35,027 bases of DNA from Welwitschia mirabilis (lineage: Eukaryota > Gnetophyta > Gnetopsida > Welwitschiales). A model generated the notes under the pieces. The model had not been told where the DNA came from. It ran no database searches and worked only from the letters and a program-made list of their open reading frames with translations. The stretch lies in contig JBOZIK010000001.1 of NCBI GenBank assembly GCA_051453625.1, positions 50,182,864 through 50,217,890 of the forward strand, read 5' to 3'. Every line of letters begins with the position of its first letter. The first letter of the stretch is position 1. Of this stretch, positions 21,919 through 32,229 are shown piece after piece. A program made the position numbers and the translations under genes.

Positions 21919-23206
21919 TTTTGAGAGTCTATTATCATTAATTAAATTAATAAGTTTTTGTGGAATTAGTCATTTTATAGAGATTCTCTAGCATTAATTG
22001 ATTGTTAAAGTTATCTAGGCAACTGGTCTGTTATGTGAAAATACACTAGAAAACATGTAGGCAACCATAAGTAAAATAGATGGCGACTAAACTATCAGTA
22101 AGGCTAAGCTACTTTAGGACTAGATGATCATGTTCTTAAGTTGGGACAACCAAATTACTAAAATAGATTAAGAATGATTCCAAAATGGGTGACCATGTAT
22201 ATCTTGTGGGGCGACCAACTATTAAAGCTATTACAAAATAAGACAATAGTAAGTGACTAATATTATGTTCAAGGGTGACCGAACTACATTTTATAAGTTT
22301 CAGTCGACTAATAATGAGGGTGACCAAAGACATAAGTAAGGGAAACTACTTACTACCTAGATAAAAAATGAACATAAAAAGATCAAATGACATTTTAAGT
22401 TAGGATGACTGAAATAAGATCGACTCCATATTTATTGAAGGGTGATTAAATGTTTTGATGTAGCACTATCAAAACTAGATTTGGCAAGGGTAACCAAATA
22501 TTTTTGTAAGAGTGACCTAATAAGCATATTATCAAATTTAAGTCAAGTAAGAACAACATAAAAATGTGGTAATGGTGACTGAATACTTAGACGATCGAGA
22601 TTATGGTGAGGTCAACATAATGTATTCTAAATATATCTGTTATACTTTCACAGTTTATCAAAAAAAGGCAGAATCAATTCTAACAGTCTACTTTTGCCCT
22701 TTAAACGGTTATTTTTTAGTTGCTCTATTTAAGTACCTTCCTCTCAATAGTGAAGGTTACCTTTTTTGATAACATATATAATACATCAATCATTATTACA
22801 AGTTCTGTATACATTATACTCGAAAGATCAAGAGTTTAGATGTTTTATGTGATTTTCTCTCTTCTTCATATCTAGCTAATTAGAGCTTGTCTTACATTTT
22901 GTACCTGTGGATCACAACTCTGCATTTGTGCACCTTGCTTAACTCCATTCTTTCATGATTGTGAATTAGCCTCAAAATCCACTATTGATTGTATATGTTT
23001 TTGGTAATCCTAAAAAATAACCTTTGAGGTTAATCTATGCCAACTAGAGACATGTTGTCTAAGAGTTAAAGAATGGTGTCTATCCACCATTAAAAACATT
23101 TAGTGATTTCTTGGTAGAGTGTTTTCCTTTTATTTGCAAGTCTTTAAAGTGAATGAATATTTTATTACAACCTATTCAACCCCCTCTAAGATCGATCCAT
23201 ACTTCA
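21919..23206 (+). repeat. Right (3') LTR of the copia element
   Basis: It aligns throughout with the left LTR at roughly 80% identity by eye and ends in CATACTTCA, followed by the target repeat AATTA at 23207-23211. The first base pair (expected TG) has mutated to TT here and is intact in the left LTR. The divergence indicates an old insertion. Confidence 0.85.
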
Positions 23207-23211
23207 AATTA

Positions 23212-23400
23212 AGCATGAATCACATGTAAATTCTCAGTGTTTTTTGAAACTTCTTAATCTGAAACCAATCCTAGAGCACCTATAAATATGCCCCTTAGTG
23301 TTCATTTAATAATCAACTTATTATTATATCATTATTATGTCATTCTAAAGATTTGGAAGAAAATTCTTCATCATTTCTCTATTTTTTTTATTTCCAAGTT

Positions 23401-23402
<2 letters not shown>
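23212..23402. other. AT-rich flank right of the copia element
   Basis: No gene or repeat is recognised between the target-site repeat and the first TC microsatellite. Confidence 0.4.
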
Positions 23403-23447
<45 letters not shown>

Positions 23448-23464
23448 CTATATATATATATATA
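23403..23464. repeat. Compound microsatellite (TC)18 then (TA)n, running into a gap
   Basis: Eighteen TC units (23403-23438) are followed by TATATATATC and more TA units, ending at the N gap. The short apparent open frames crossing it (Ser-Leu and Ile-Tyr repeats) are artefacts of the repeat. Confidence 0.95.
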
Positions 23465-23564
23465 NNNNNNNNNNNNNNNNNNNNNNNNNNNNNNNNNNNN
23501 NNNNNNNNNNNNNNNNNNNNNNNNNNNNNNNNNNNNNNNNNNNNNNNNNNNNNNNNNNNNNNNN
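23465..23564. other. Assembly gap of 100 N at a microsatellite
   Basis: This is a run of exactly 100 N starting inside the TA repeat, a common place for assembly breaks. Confidence 0.95.
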
Positions 23565-25651
23565 AATACTTTAAATATTATTAATGGTAAAAAATAGAAT
23601 GACACATTAGCAAGGTAAATAGCAAGAAAATCTGTTGACTTAGAACTAATGTTGCAAATGCTAACAAGGTTTAAATGACATGGAACTAAGTTGAAAACAA
23701 GGAGGGGATAGTCAACAAAAATCTTAAGTGGAATGCTTAAGGAATGGAATGCCATATTTAAGTGATGACCACTCTCTACAACATCAGATTTGACAAGGGT
23801 CGTCAAATCCATTATGGAGCTAATTGAAAGAGTTTGAAGGTGATGATCATGAATTCTTGAGTTCTTAACAGAGTCCTTCAAATTATAATCACATATCATA
23901 ATGAAGTAAGTAAGAATAAAAAAAATGAAGTCATATGAAAGAGTTATAATTAAAAGTTAATGGGGGTTATCAAGAAGAATATCCTCCTTTTAGAAAAAAG
24001 GTTAAGAACATGAAGTTGACCCATAATCTAATTTAAAGCTTTGGACTTAGGTTCATGTTAGCCAATTCTGTGAACTTACATCTTGATGACACTGCTTGAA
24101 ATCCAATTCAAAGTTTTGATTTTAAGTACTTATCAGTCAACTAAGTGATCTTTGTTTTATTGTAGGTATTTAAAATGCAAGAAGATAATTAAGTTAGCAT
24201 GATATCTAACTCTAAGTTTTAACTTTAAGTTGATGTCAGCCTTTTTTCCACTTTCTTTTAGTAATTTAGATTTTCATCATAGTGGTTTGGTTTAAAGGTC
24301 TTATTTTGATTAAAAGTATTTGTAGGATTTTACTAACCACTTAGCAATGCAATTGATGGTGATGAGGTTTGATGAGTCCTTGTAATGGCATGTAGCTTGT
24401 TGAAAACTAAATTAATCATAAATTAATCTAAAGTTCTAACTTTATATTAAACCTTAATTATCTTAAAATTAAATCATTTCTATCTTGCTTTAAGACCATT
24501 ACTGACACTTGGCACTTAATCATTTACTTCAATATTGAACATGTATGCACTAAGTAACTTAATATGAATTATAAAAGTACACTTGCCAAACATACTAGTA
24601 AGATTTATGCTATAGATCTCACTCTTTCATGTTAATCCTTCTTATCTTTTCTTAGTTAATCTTTATTTCTTGCATTTTTTTCTCACTCTTACATTGCTAC
24701 CTTAGGTGTTAAAAATGTAAAATGTTGCTTGTTCAATTTAGATTCCACATACATACACATGTGCATTAGTAGTATCGATTCCCAGTCATCTCAAATTTTG
24801 ATAAGATTAAAAAATAAGGTATATAAGTCTTTGTACTATGATTAGAAATTAATTATTGAGGTATTAAATACCTTAGGCTCTTTCATTACTAAGGTTGAAA
24901 AGGATCATTTTAAAAATGATATCATTCCCCCTGAGTTTTGATCACATGATCCATCACTTGGTGGGTAAGTACTGAAGTGTGAAAACTAAAGAGCTTTATT
25001 GGCAACTCAATCATAGAAACTCAGCTTACAATGTTTCTTTAGGCTAGTTAGCTGGGCAGATGTAATTATTAGAGAAAATGGTTGATCAGCTTCAATGTAT
25101 AAACTCTATGCTTAGTCTTGCTCCATTAAGTTTTGATAAGGACAACATATAGAAAATAATACAGAACATTAAGCCTTAACAAAATTTTGGTGAGCTCATC
25201 CAGAAGAGATCAATATGCTATGTGAGTTCCTAAGTGATATACATCTACTACTATCAAGTGAGAATTCTATGGGATCGTCTTCTAAGTCTAGGCATTCTAA
25301 TAGGAAGAATAATTTTTTGGCCACTTCAAGAATTGAGTTGCTTTAGTTGATTGATTTATTTTCTTAGTAACTTAAAAAATGTTTTTACTGTTATTTCTAC
25401 AACTGAATGTAATAGACTTTTTAGCTTAATAAAATTTTTAATTTTTATTTCAACTAAAGTTATCTGTTAACTACTTTTACTTCATTATAAGCATATCAAT
25501 TCCACTAAAGAGAATTCAAACTAAATAATTTACTAAATTATTAAGATCATGCAATTCAATTTATTAAAATAGAATTTAATGATTGTGCATTCTGTTTAAT
25601 TAAAAAATTTGTACACACATTCCACCATAGATTAGAATATTTTTTCTTGGG

Positions 25652-25653
<2 letters not shown>
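23565..25653. other. Unassigned AT-rich intergenic sequence
   Basis: No gene, RNA gene or recognisable retroelement domain is seen on either strand. A TAGTATCGATTCC near 24770 weakly resembles a copia PBS, but no gag sequence follows. Confidence 0.4.
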
Positions 25654-25696
<43 letters not shown>

Positions 25697-25719
25697 CTAT
25701 ATATATATATATATATATA
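25654..25719. repeat. Compound microsatellite (TC)17 then (TA)n
   Basis: Seventeen TC units (25654-25687) are followed by TATATATATC and a longer TA run. The internal layout, including the single interrupting TC, is the same as at 23403-23464. Confidence 0.95.
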
Positions 25720-28700
25720 ACAACTTTGAAAACCTTTTACATTTCTCATTCTCATCATTTGTTATCATTCAAAATCATTTTGAGCCTCTCAAATCATTTC
25801 ATAACCCATTTTACATTATCTTTTCTCCATTTCCATTCCTTCGGAGTGCATTACAAGGTTCATAAAGTGCACATGATCACACTGTGTAGGAAAAGGAGAA
25901 AGAATAAAATGTTATAAGCAATTGGATGGAGGCCTAATGAAAAGAGCTGTGCATTCTTCTAAAATCAATAATTCTTCATTTTCTTATTATTTTCATACTT
26001 TTTATTACTTGATTTATACATGTTTTTCATAATTTTGTTTCAATGTAATTAGACGTTATATAGCTTATAGCATAAATAGTGCTAATTAGATTGTAGAACA
26101 ATTAGTACCTTTTATGCAATCTGAGTCTTTTTCATATTTGGTCACTTTTTTTCAAAATAAATCATGTGTTTTATTTTTCTTCTCTCTTATTTCCTCCATT
26201 CTTTTCATTTTCTAGTACATCTCTCACAATTTCACTCTTCTTCTAAGCAGTTGATGTTGAATTTTTATTCTCTTTTTCCAATAGTAGTAGAATGATCTGA
26301 AATTATGTTATTTATGCTTTTTGAAATTAAACTTATTCTTTGTTACAATAATTCTTCTCTCTTATTTCTCCTTCTCAAAATCAAAGTAGAATAGTTAATT
26401 TTAAAGCTTGTTTCTTTAATAACGTTTTCCCTCCAACTCTTATAGTTTTGAAATTTTGTTAGTAGATTCCTCTTATCATTTAGAACATTTTTGCTAAAAG
26501 TTTCAAAACCCAAATTTGGCCTTTAAAACCCCTTTTCCAACCATTTTTAGTCTTAGTTGCAATTTTACTTGACAAGTCTTTGATCTACTAAATATTATTT
26601 TTTTTGATTTTGTACAATGATTTTCATAGTTATTTTTAATATGTTTTCAAAAATTCAAGGTTCTATCATGCCATATTTCTAAGTAATTTTGGAATATGAA
26701 ATTTAGATTTTCTCAAGTTTTATATTTTGCTTAACATTCTTAGTCAAACCATGGTTGACTAAATTTTTTTATAGTTTTTCTAAATGAATTGTTTTTAATC
26801 AGTTGTAATCGATTCTACTTAATCTTGAATATTTAGATTTAGGAACTTGTTTTAGGCATACTCTAAGTATTCTAAGGGTAATAAAATTTTCTAAGTCTAC
26901 TTCTCTAAATTTTTTTCTCTCCCCTTTTTTTTCTCTTCTTTATTTCTTATTGTTCTATTCATCAAAATAACTCAAAATTAACTAAGATTACTTTGATTTA
27001 ATGAACATTATTATGCTGGTTCTTATCAATTTCCTATTGATTTAAACCTGATTTTTATGTTTCAATCATTTTATAAATCATGTTACGCTTAGGTAAGGAG
27101 TTATCTTTCAAGTCATATATGTTGCAATTTAGCAAAAATGTTATTTTTTTCACATGGTTTGCCTGGTTAATTTGAAGAATCTAGATTTAAAAGTGTTATA
27201 TTCTAATTCTAGATTGATGTACATTTTACATATAATGGATTATGATGTTTGAATTACCTAATTACATCCATTTAATATGAATTAAAGACGTCAACTTTTC
27301 AAGAAAAAATATTTTTACATATGAAAATGATCGAGGTTAGATTTGAATGTTTAAATTTATTTTCTTATTCACATAAATTATAAATGATCTTTAGGATCTT
27401 CTTATTTTCTTATATTTCCACTTTCACATCTTTTAAAATTATGCTTTTTCACATGTAATTTTTCATGGTTAGCTTATGTCATTTGTATTAAATTAGTTGT
27501 ACAACACTTAAAAGAAATAGTTGTTTTATCATATGAACTGACAATTTGATAAGGAAATTTTAATATTTTCATATGAATCATGTCAAGTGTTTCATCGGTT
27601 TGGTGCTTGTATGCTTCCACTACATTGGCAATTCAACCTAGGAGATTTCTTCATGATGCAATTTGAACTTTTTATTGCTTCATTTTCTTTCCCTAAGTTG
27701 AATTATTATTTTAAGTAGACATTTATTTTTATGAAGGCTTAGAGCACGATTTCCTTGTTTTAAAAATTAAGGTTTTACTCCATTCAATAGTAGTTAATTA
27801 ATAAGTGTGTTCCATGAATTTTTTAAAAAATAACAAAAGTTCTTAAAAGAAATAATGAATGGTTGTTAAGATTGTACATGAGAGTATTTAACCATTAGAA
27901 CCATTATAGAAAGAGATATTATCAATTTATGACTAAAATGAGGCATGACCAATGAATTACATCCAAATAAAATGGTTGACTTAAATCTAGAGTTGGCACA
28001 ACCAATGATAGATGACTTAGATTTAACTAATACATTTCTTTTGGTTTTGTTACTTCAACTACATTGTAGCTGCTAAATAAGTAATGAAAAAAAAAATGTA
28101 ACAAGAAAAAAATGCAATGAGAAATCATAAAACTAAAAGATGTAGACAAAAGATAAGAAACATATAATTATAAATTTATAATATAAAAACTACTTTTCTT
28201 ATTTCAAAAGTAGGCTTAATAATTTTTACAAAAATATAAAGTTATCAATAGACATTAGTATGAGAAACAAGTAAACTTCCATTATCAAAAGTACAAATTC
28301 ATTTAGAAAATGTCCAATCATATAAATTCAATTTGTCTAATACAAAAATAACAAGATAAAATTCAATTATCTAGTATGTAACCATGCAAATATAACTCGA
28401 GTAAAAGAAATTTACCTAAATAACATTGAACAAAATAGCACTTTAGTTTTCAATGTTTTTCTCATCTTCCTCTATATGTTTTTTGTAGTTTTATTTTTTT
28501 CTGAAAAAAAAATTTTAAAAGGTTGCTAAGTCTATGTTTCTTTAGACATAGATGGTTTGTCACTTTGCATCTTATAATTTTTTTCTCAGTATTAATGGGG
28601 TGTGGATGTCAGATTTAGAAACTTTTAGTTACCATAATTAAGTCCATGACCTCCTAAACAAAGGATGATTGTTCTATTAGTTAGATTACAACCTCATCGA

Positions 28701-29580
28701 CCTTAAGTTTCATAGAAAATACTATATAAATTTTTATCAAAATATTTTGGGATGTTAAACTCAAAGCTTCCAAATGTAGAGACTCTCATAATAATTTTCT
28801 AACTTATAACTATCCTAAGCAGAACTAATGGTGTAATCATGGCCAAACCATTCATACAAAATACATCCAAAGACCAATAACTTCTTTAAGAGATGTGTTC
28901 ACTAACTTCTCCTATGTTTCTTGTTTCTTACTAAATAATGGTAAAACTTCCCTTCCACTCATGACTATGGTAACATGTCACTATCCGAGACTTGGCTATA
29001 GTAAGGCCTATGTCTTATTTAAATGAGGTGGGCCATCTCATTTGTAAAAGTATATATGTGATGTGATTATTGACATGGCAAGGACAATAATGATGATCAT
29101 CAAAAAACATAATGACCATCATTAACAAGTTTGAGGAAACATCACGCACACTTCGGATATGCAATCTTCCAAATTAAATAACTGCTCCTTTATCCAGACA
29201 TAAAATGATTAAAAAAATATTTTAATTATTATTGACCAAAAGAATTTAAAAGGATTCACAAAATTACTTAACAAAAATTTATTTTTAATATTAAATTATA
29301 TCTTCTTTTTTAAAATGATAGAGATATCCTTTTTAAAGGTTAAAGGTTAGAACACACAATTATCTGTTGTTTCTTATTTAAAATGTCATACATATTATAA
29401 AGATATTTACAAGTAAATCTTTTTGATTAATTATATTTTAATCTTCAATAACTTATTAGGTTTTTTTATTTTAAGAAAATAAGAATATTTTAATTTTTAA
29501 GAAATCATTCCAAAATATTTTTTAACGATAAATTTCTAAATTAAAAAACATTTATTAACATTTTTTATTTTTGCTTTTTT
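25720..29580. other. Unassigned AT-rich intergenic sequence
   Basis: Both strands lack long open frames and motifs I can recognise. Short open stretches after the microsatellite (to 25917) look like chance. This may be very old repeat sequence decayed past recognition. Confidence 0.4.
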
Positions 29581-29587
29581 ATATTTG

Positions 29588-29650
29588 CTAACATTTAAAC
29601 CTACAACCTCCCATCCTTATCATTATAACCTAACCAATTAAATAACTTGA
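29588..29650 (-). repeat. tRNA-like (SINE-like) module 1
   Basis: On the minus strand, TTTAATTGGTTAGGTTATAA resembles a tRNA D-arm/A-box region (TAGCTCAGTTGGTTAGAGC). A segment with GATAAGG follows at the anticodon-loop position, and then GTAGGTTTAAAT matches the T-arm/B-box (GGTTCAAAT). The A-to-B spacing is that of a tRNA. There is no matching acceptor stem, so it is not a working tRNA gene; a tRNA-derived SINE head is more likely. Confidence 0.5.
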
Positions 29651-29674
29651 AGATTAAAAGTATTTTAGTTTTGT

Positions 29675-29740
29675 TTTTTCACTTTCGAACTCATAACCTT
29701 TCAGCTTTACCATTACAACTTAACAATTTGAACTACAATT
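29675..29740 (-). repeat. tRNA-like (SINE-like) module 2
   Basis: On the minus strand, TGTAGTTCAAATTGTTAAG resembles an A-box region, a GGTAAAG loop follows, and ATGAGTTCGAAAGTG resembles a B-box (GGTTCGAATCC). It lies about 90 bp from module 1 in the same orientation. The two modules share their overall plan (A-box, anticodon-like segment, AAGGTTRTGAGTTCGAA-like T-arm) but are strongly diverged. Confidence 0.5.
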
Positions 29741-29924
29741 CCTTAATTTTATTATTTAATAAAAAATAATAAAAAATATAAATTAACATCTTAACACATA
29801 ATGATAAGCCATTCTTTCACTTAAAGTCATTCCTTAAAGGACAGTATGGTAACCACGTTTTTCATGTCATTGCATTTGTAATTGACATGACCCATATCAA
29901 TAATTGAAAAATAGGCCCCACGAT

Positions 29925-30090
29925 AGCCAATTTCCATTGGCTTGATTGAAAGCACTTGAACCATCTCTTTTCGCCACGTACACCTTTCAACGATTATCCT
30001 CCACTCTCCATTTCCCATTTACAATATCATCTCTGCTATTTATTTGCACTCTTCCATTGCATTCCATATTCTTCTTCTTCTTTTCGTTGA
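29925..30090 (+). promoter_or_regulatory. Probable promoter and 5' UTR of the CAD-like gene
   Basis: CCAAT at 29927-29931 forms part of an inverted repeat, AGCCAAT-TTCC-ATTGGCT (29925-29942). A CACGTA element occurs at 29975-29980. CTATTTATT at about 30036-30044 is a weak TATA candidate 55-60 bp before the start codon. A CTTCTTCTTCTTTT pyrimidine tract just before the start is typical of plant 5' UTRs. These are short motifs, so the assignment rests mainly on position. Confidence 0.4.
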
Positions 30091-30099
30091 ATGTTGAGC

Positions 30100-32229
30100 A
30101 TGGCAACGGAAGGCGCGCAAGGATTTCAAGTGCAAGGCTGGGCTGCCCGAGACTCGTCGGGCCATCTCTCTCCCTTTTCTTTCCTTCGCAGGTGCCTTCG
30201 ATCTTTATGAAATTCCTCCGCTTTTGAATTAACTTCTTCAAAAAACGCAGGAATGAATGAATGAATGCATGCCAACGTTTACATTTGCACGATGCGCAGG
30301 AAAACAGGGCCGGAGGACGTTACCTTCAAGATCGCATTCTGTGGAATCTGTCATTCCGATCTTCACCAAATTAAGAACGACTGGGGCTCAGCAATCTACC
30401 CTATGGTTCCCGGGTATAAGGGAACTGAAACTGGATTCAATACTTTTCTTCTCATTCCGTTTTAAATTAATTTTGCTGTCGACATTTGCAGGCACGAGAT
30501 TGTAGGGAATGTCGTCGAAGTGGGATCGCAGGTAAAGAATTTCAAAGTGGGCGATCGGGTAGGCGTGGGATGCATGGTCAGAAGTTGCAAAGAGTGTGAA
30601 GCCTGTGGAAAAGGCCTGGAACAGTTCTGTTCGAAGGTTGTCTGGACCTACTGCAGCATTGATATTGATGGTAACCCGACTCACGGTGGCTACTCAGATC
30701 TAATGGTCTGCAACCACAAGTACAGTAATCCATTCCTCAATCATCAATCTCTTTCTTCTTTTTCTTCTTCTTTGCTTGTGTAAATGTTTTTCCGATGATC
30801 TGGGTCTGTAACTTTATATTTGGTTGTGCAGGTTTGTTCTGAAGATACCAGATAATCTGGCGTTTGATGCGGCAGCACCGCTGCAGTGCGCAGGAATAAC
30901 GGTTTACAGTCCGATGAAGCACTTTGGGATGACGGAGGCGGGAAAGAGACTCGGCGTTGTGGGACTGGGTGGCCTCGGTCACATGGCGATCAAGTTCGGA
31001 AAGGCTTTTGGTCTCCATGTTACCGTTATCAGCACCTCCCCGCGCAAAGAAAAGGAGTCAAGAGAAGTGCTGGGCGCTGATGCGNNNNNNNNNNNNNNNN
31101 NNNNNNNNNNNNNNNNNNNNNNNNNNNNNNNNNNNNNNNNNNNNNNNNNNNNNNNNNNNNNNNNNNNNNNNNNNNNNNNNNNNNNNNNNNNNNNNNNNNN
31201 NNNNNNNNNNNNNNNNNNNNNNNNNNNNNNNNNNNNNNNNNNNNNNNNNNNNNNNNNNNNNNNNNNNNNNNNNNNNNNNNNNNNNNNNNNNNNNNNNNNN
31301 NNNNNNNNNNNNNNNNNNNNNNNNNNNNNNNNNNNNNNNNNNNNNNNNNNNNNNNNNNNNNNNNNNNNNNNNNNNNNNNNNNNNNNNNNNNNNNNNNNNN
31401 NNNNNNNNNNNNNNNNNNNNNNNNNNNNNNNNNNNNNNNNNNNNNNNNNNNNNNNNNNNNNNNNNNNNNNNNNNNNNNNNNNNNNNNNNNNNNNNNNNNN
31501 NNNNNNNNNNNNNNNNNNNNNNNNNNNNNNNNNNNNNNNNNNNNNNNNNNNNNNNNNNNNNTTTGGTCTCCATGTTACCGTTATCAGCACCTCCCCGCGC
31601 ACAGAAAAGGAGTCAAGAGAAGTGCTGGGCGCTGATGCGTTCATTGTCAGCAAAGATGAAACCCAAATGAAAAACGCAGAGATGTCGTTGGATTACATTC
31701 TGGACACAGTTTCTGCAGATCACGACGTTGAAGCGATTCTGAAACTTCTCAAGGCCGATGGCAAAATGGTGATCGTGGGTCTCCCCACAAAGCCATTGGT
31801 GATACCTGTTACCTCCCTTGTCTTTGGTATAGCAAATTAAACTTCTCAATATCAGATATCAGATGTTTCTTTGCTCTTCTCAGATCTCAGATTTTTCGCT
31901 GCTTTGATCAGATAACGGATTTTCCTGTGATTTTATCAGATATCAGATGTTTGTTGTCTTTAATTTTATGAGATCTGATGGATGCGTTTTTGATTGACGA
32001 TTTTTCAGGTCGCAGATTCATCGGAGGAAGCGTCATCGGAGGGATTGAGGAGACACAGGAAATGTTGGACTTCTGCGGAAAGCATGAGATAACGTGCATG
32101 ATTGAGAAGATTTCAATGGATTATGTGAATACTGCGATGGAGAGATTAGCGAAAGGAGATGTGAGGTATCGCTTTGTTATCGACGCAGAACGCAGCTTCA
32201 GTCGCAATGGCGTTGATCAGACGCAATAA
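30100..32229 (+). CDS. Cinnamyl alcohol dehydrogenase-like protein (zinc MDR alcohol dehydrogenase), five exons
   Basis: This is a zinc-dependent, probably NADPH-using alcohol dehydrogenase that interconverts aldehydes and alcohols (cinnamyl, benzyl or monoterpenoid type), probably in the cytosol. Exons are 30100-30191, 30300-30413, 30492-30719, 30832 to about 31826 (containing a 477-N gap) and 32009-32229; all four introns are GT..AG and phase-consistent. The start at 30100 has A at -3 and G at +4; an in-frame ATG at 30091 is weaker. A 78-bp stretch flanks the gap on both sides; counted once, the protein is 364 residues, normal for the family. Catalytic zinc ligands are C48, H70 and C164, with E71; structural zinc C101, C104, C107 and C115; the nucleotide loop GLGGLG is at 189-194. 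Trp120 is kept, but Val300 replaces the Phe typical of lignin CADs, so it is more likely a CAD-like paralogue (8-hydroxygeraniol or mannitol dehydrogenase-like in annotation terms) than the main lignin enzyme. Confidence 0.9.
30192..30299 (+). other. Intron 1 of the CAD-like gene, with a decoy acceptor
   Basis: The intron runs from GTGCC to GCGCAG. A second CGCAG at 30246-30250 could serve as acceptor, but it would lead into GAATGAATGAATGAATG (a four-unit repeat) and an immediate in-frame TGA. The acceptor at 30299 restores the conserved RRKTGPEDV sequence. Confidence 0.75.
31007..31084 (+). repeat. Left copy of the 78-bp repeat flanking the exon 4 gap
   Basis: These 78 bp, starting TTTGGTCTCC and ending GCTGATGCG, are repeated at 31562-31639 with one difference. 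Codon AAA (Lys) here is ACA (Thr) in the other copy. They encode the segment after the Rossmann glycine loop, which occurs only once in this family. Confidence 0.9.
31085..31561. other. Assembly gap of 477 N inside exon 4
   Basis: Unlike the three 100-N gaps, this one has a specific size. It lies between two copies of the same exon segment and most likely represents an unmerged overlap of two contig ends, not missing sequence. Confidence 0.85.
31827..32008 (+). other. Intron 4 of the CAD-like gene, with internal short repeats
   Basis: The intron runs from GTATAGC to TTTTTCAG. ATCAGATATCAGATGTTT occurs twice (31851-31868 and 31935-31952), and further CAGATCTCAGAT and ATCAGATAAC variants lie between, so the intron is largely built of an ATCAGAT-type motif. 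Confidence 0.75.

Larger units (their letters stand above)
12275..23206 (+). mobile_element. Ty1/copia (SIRE-like) LTR retrotransposon with internal duplication
   Basis: The left LTR (12275-13560) and right LTR (21919-23206) are nearly equal in length and align from end to end at roughly 80% identity by eye. Flanking AATTA repeats, a Met-tRNA-type PBS after the left LTR, and a purine tract before the right LTR define the ends. Inside, gag, protease, integrase, RT and RNase H follow in copia order, then an additional reading frame. The segment from the second zinc knuckle to the start of RT occurs twice (14940-16715 and 16816-18600), separated by an N gap. LTRs over 1 kb and an extra post-pol frame fit the SIRE/Maximus lineage. 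All coding parts are broken. Confidence 0.85.

Noticed and set aside
22136-22769. Short open frames inside the right copia LTR
   Set aside because: LTRs are non-coding; the matching positions in the left LTR are not open in the same frames.
23288-23899. Open frames with Ser-Leu and Ile-Tyr repeats through the microsatellite and gap
   Set aside because: They are produced by the TC and TA repeats and by N read as open codons.
24765-25330. Possible second copia start: TAGTATCGATTCC resembling a PBS, followed by a fairly open stretch around MVDQLQCINSMLSLAPLSFD
   Set aside because: Only about 8 of 12 PBS bases match, and the sequence after it has no recognisable gag motif or paired LTR.
29588-29740. 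Functional tRNA genes
   Set aside because: A- and B-box-like parts exist, but no acceptor stem or complete cloverleaf can be drawn.
29946-30241. Open frames on both strands over the CAD-like promoter and exon 1
   Set aside because: No family resemblance, and they overlap the well-supported exon 1 and promoter.
30257-30505. Open frames overlapping exon 2 in other frames and on the other strand
   Set aside because: They are shadows of the higher-GC CAD-like exons; the spliced frame carries the conserved family residues.
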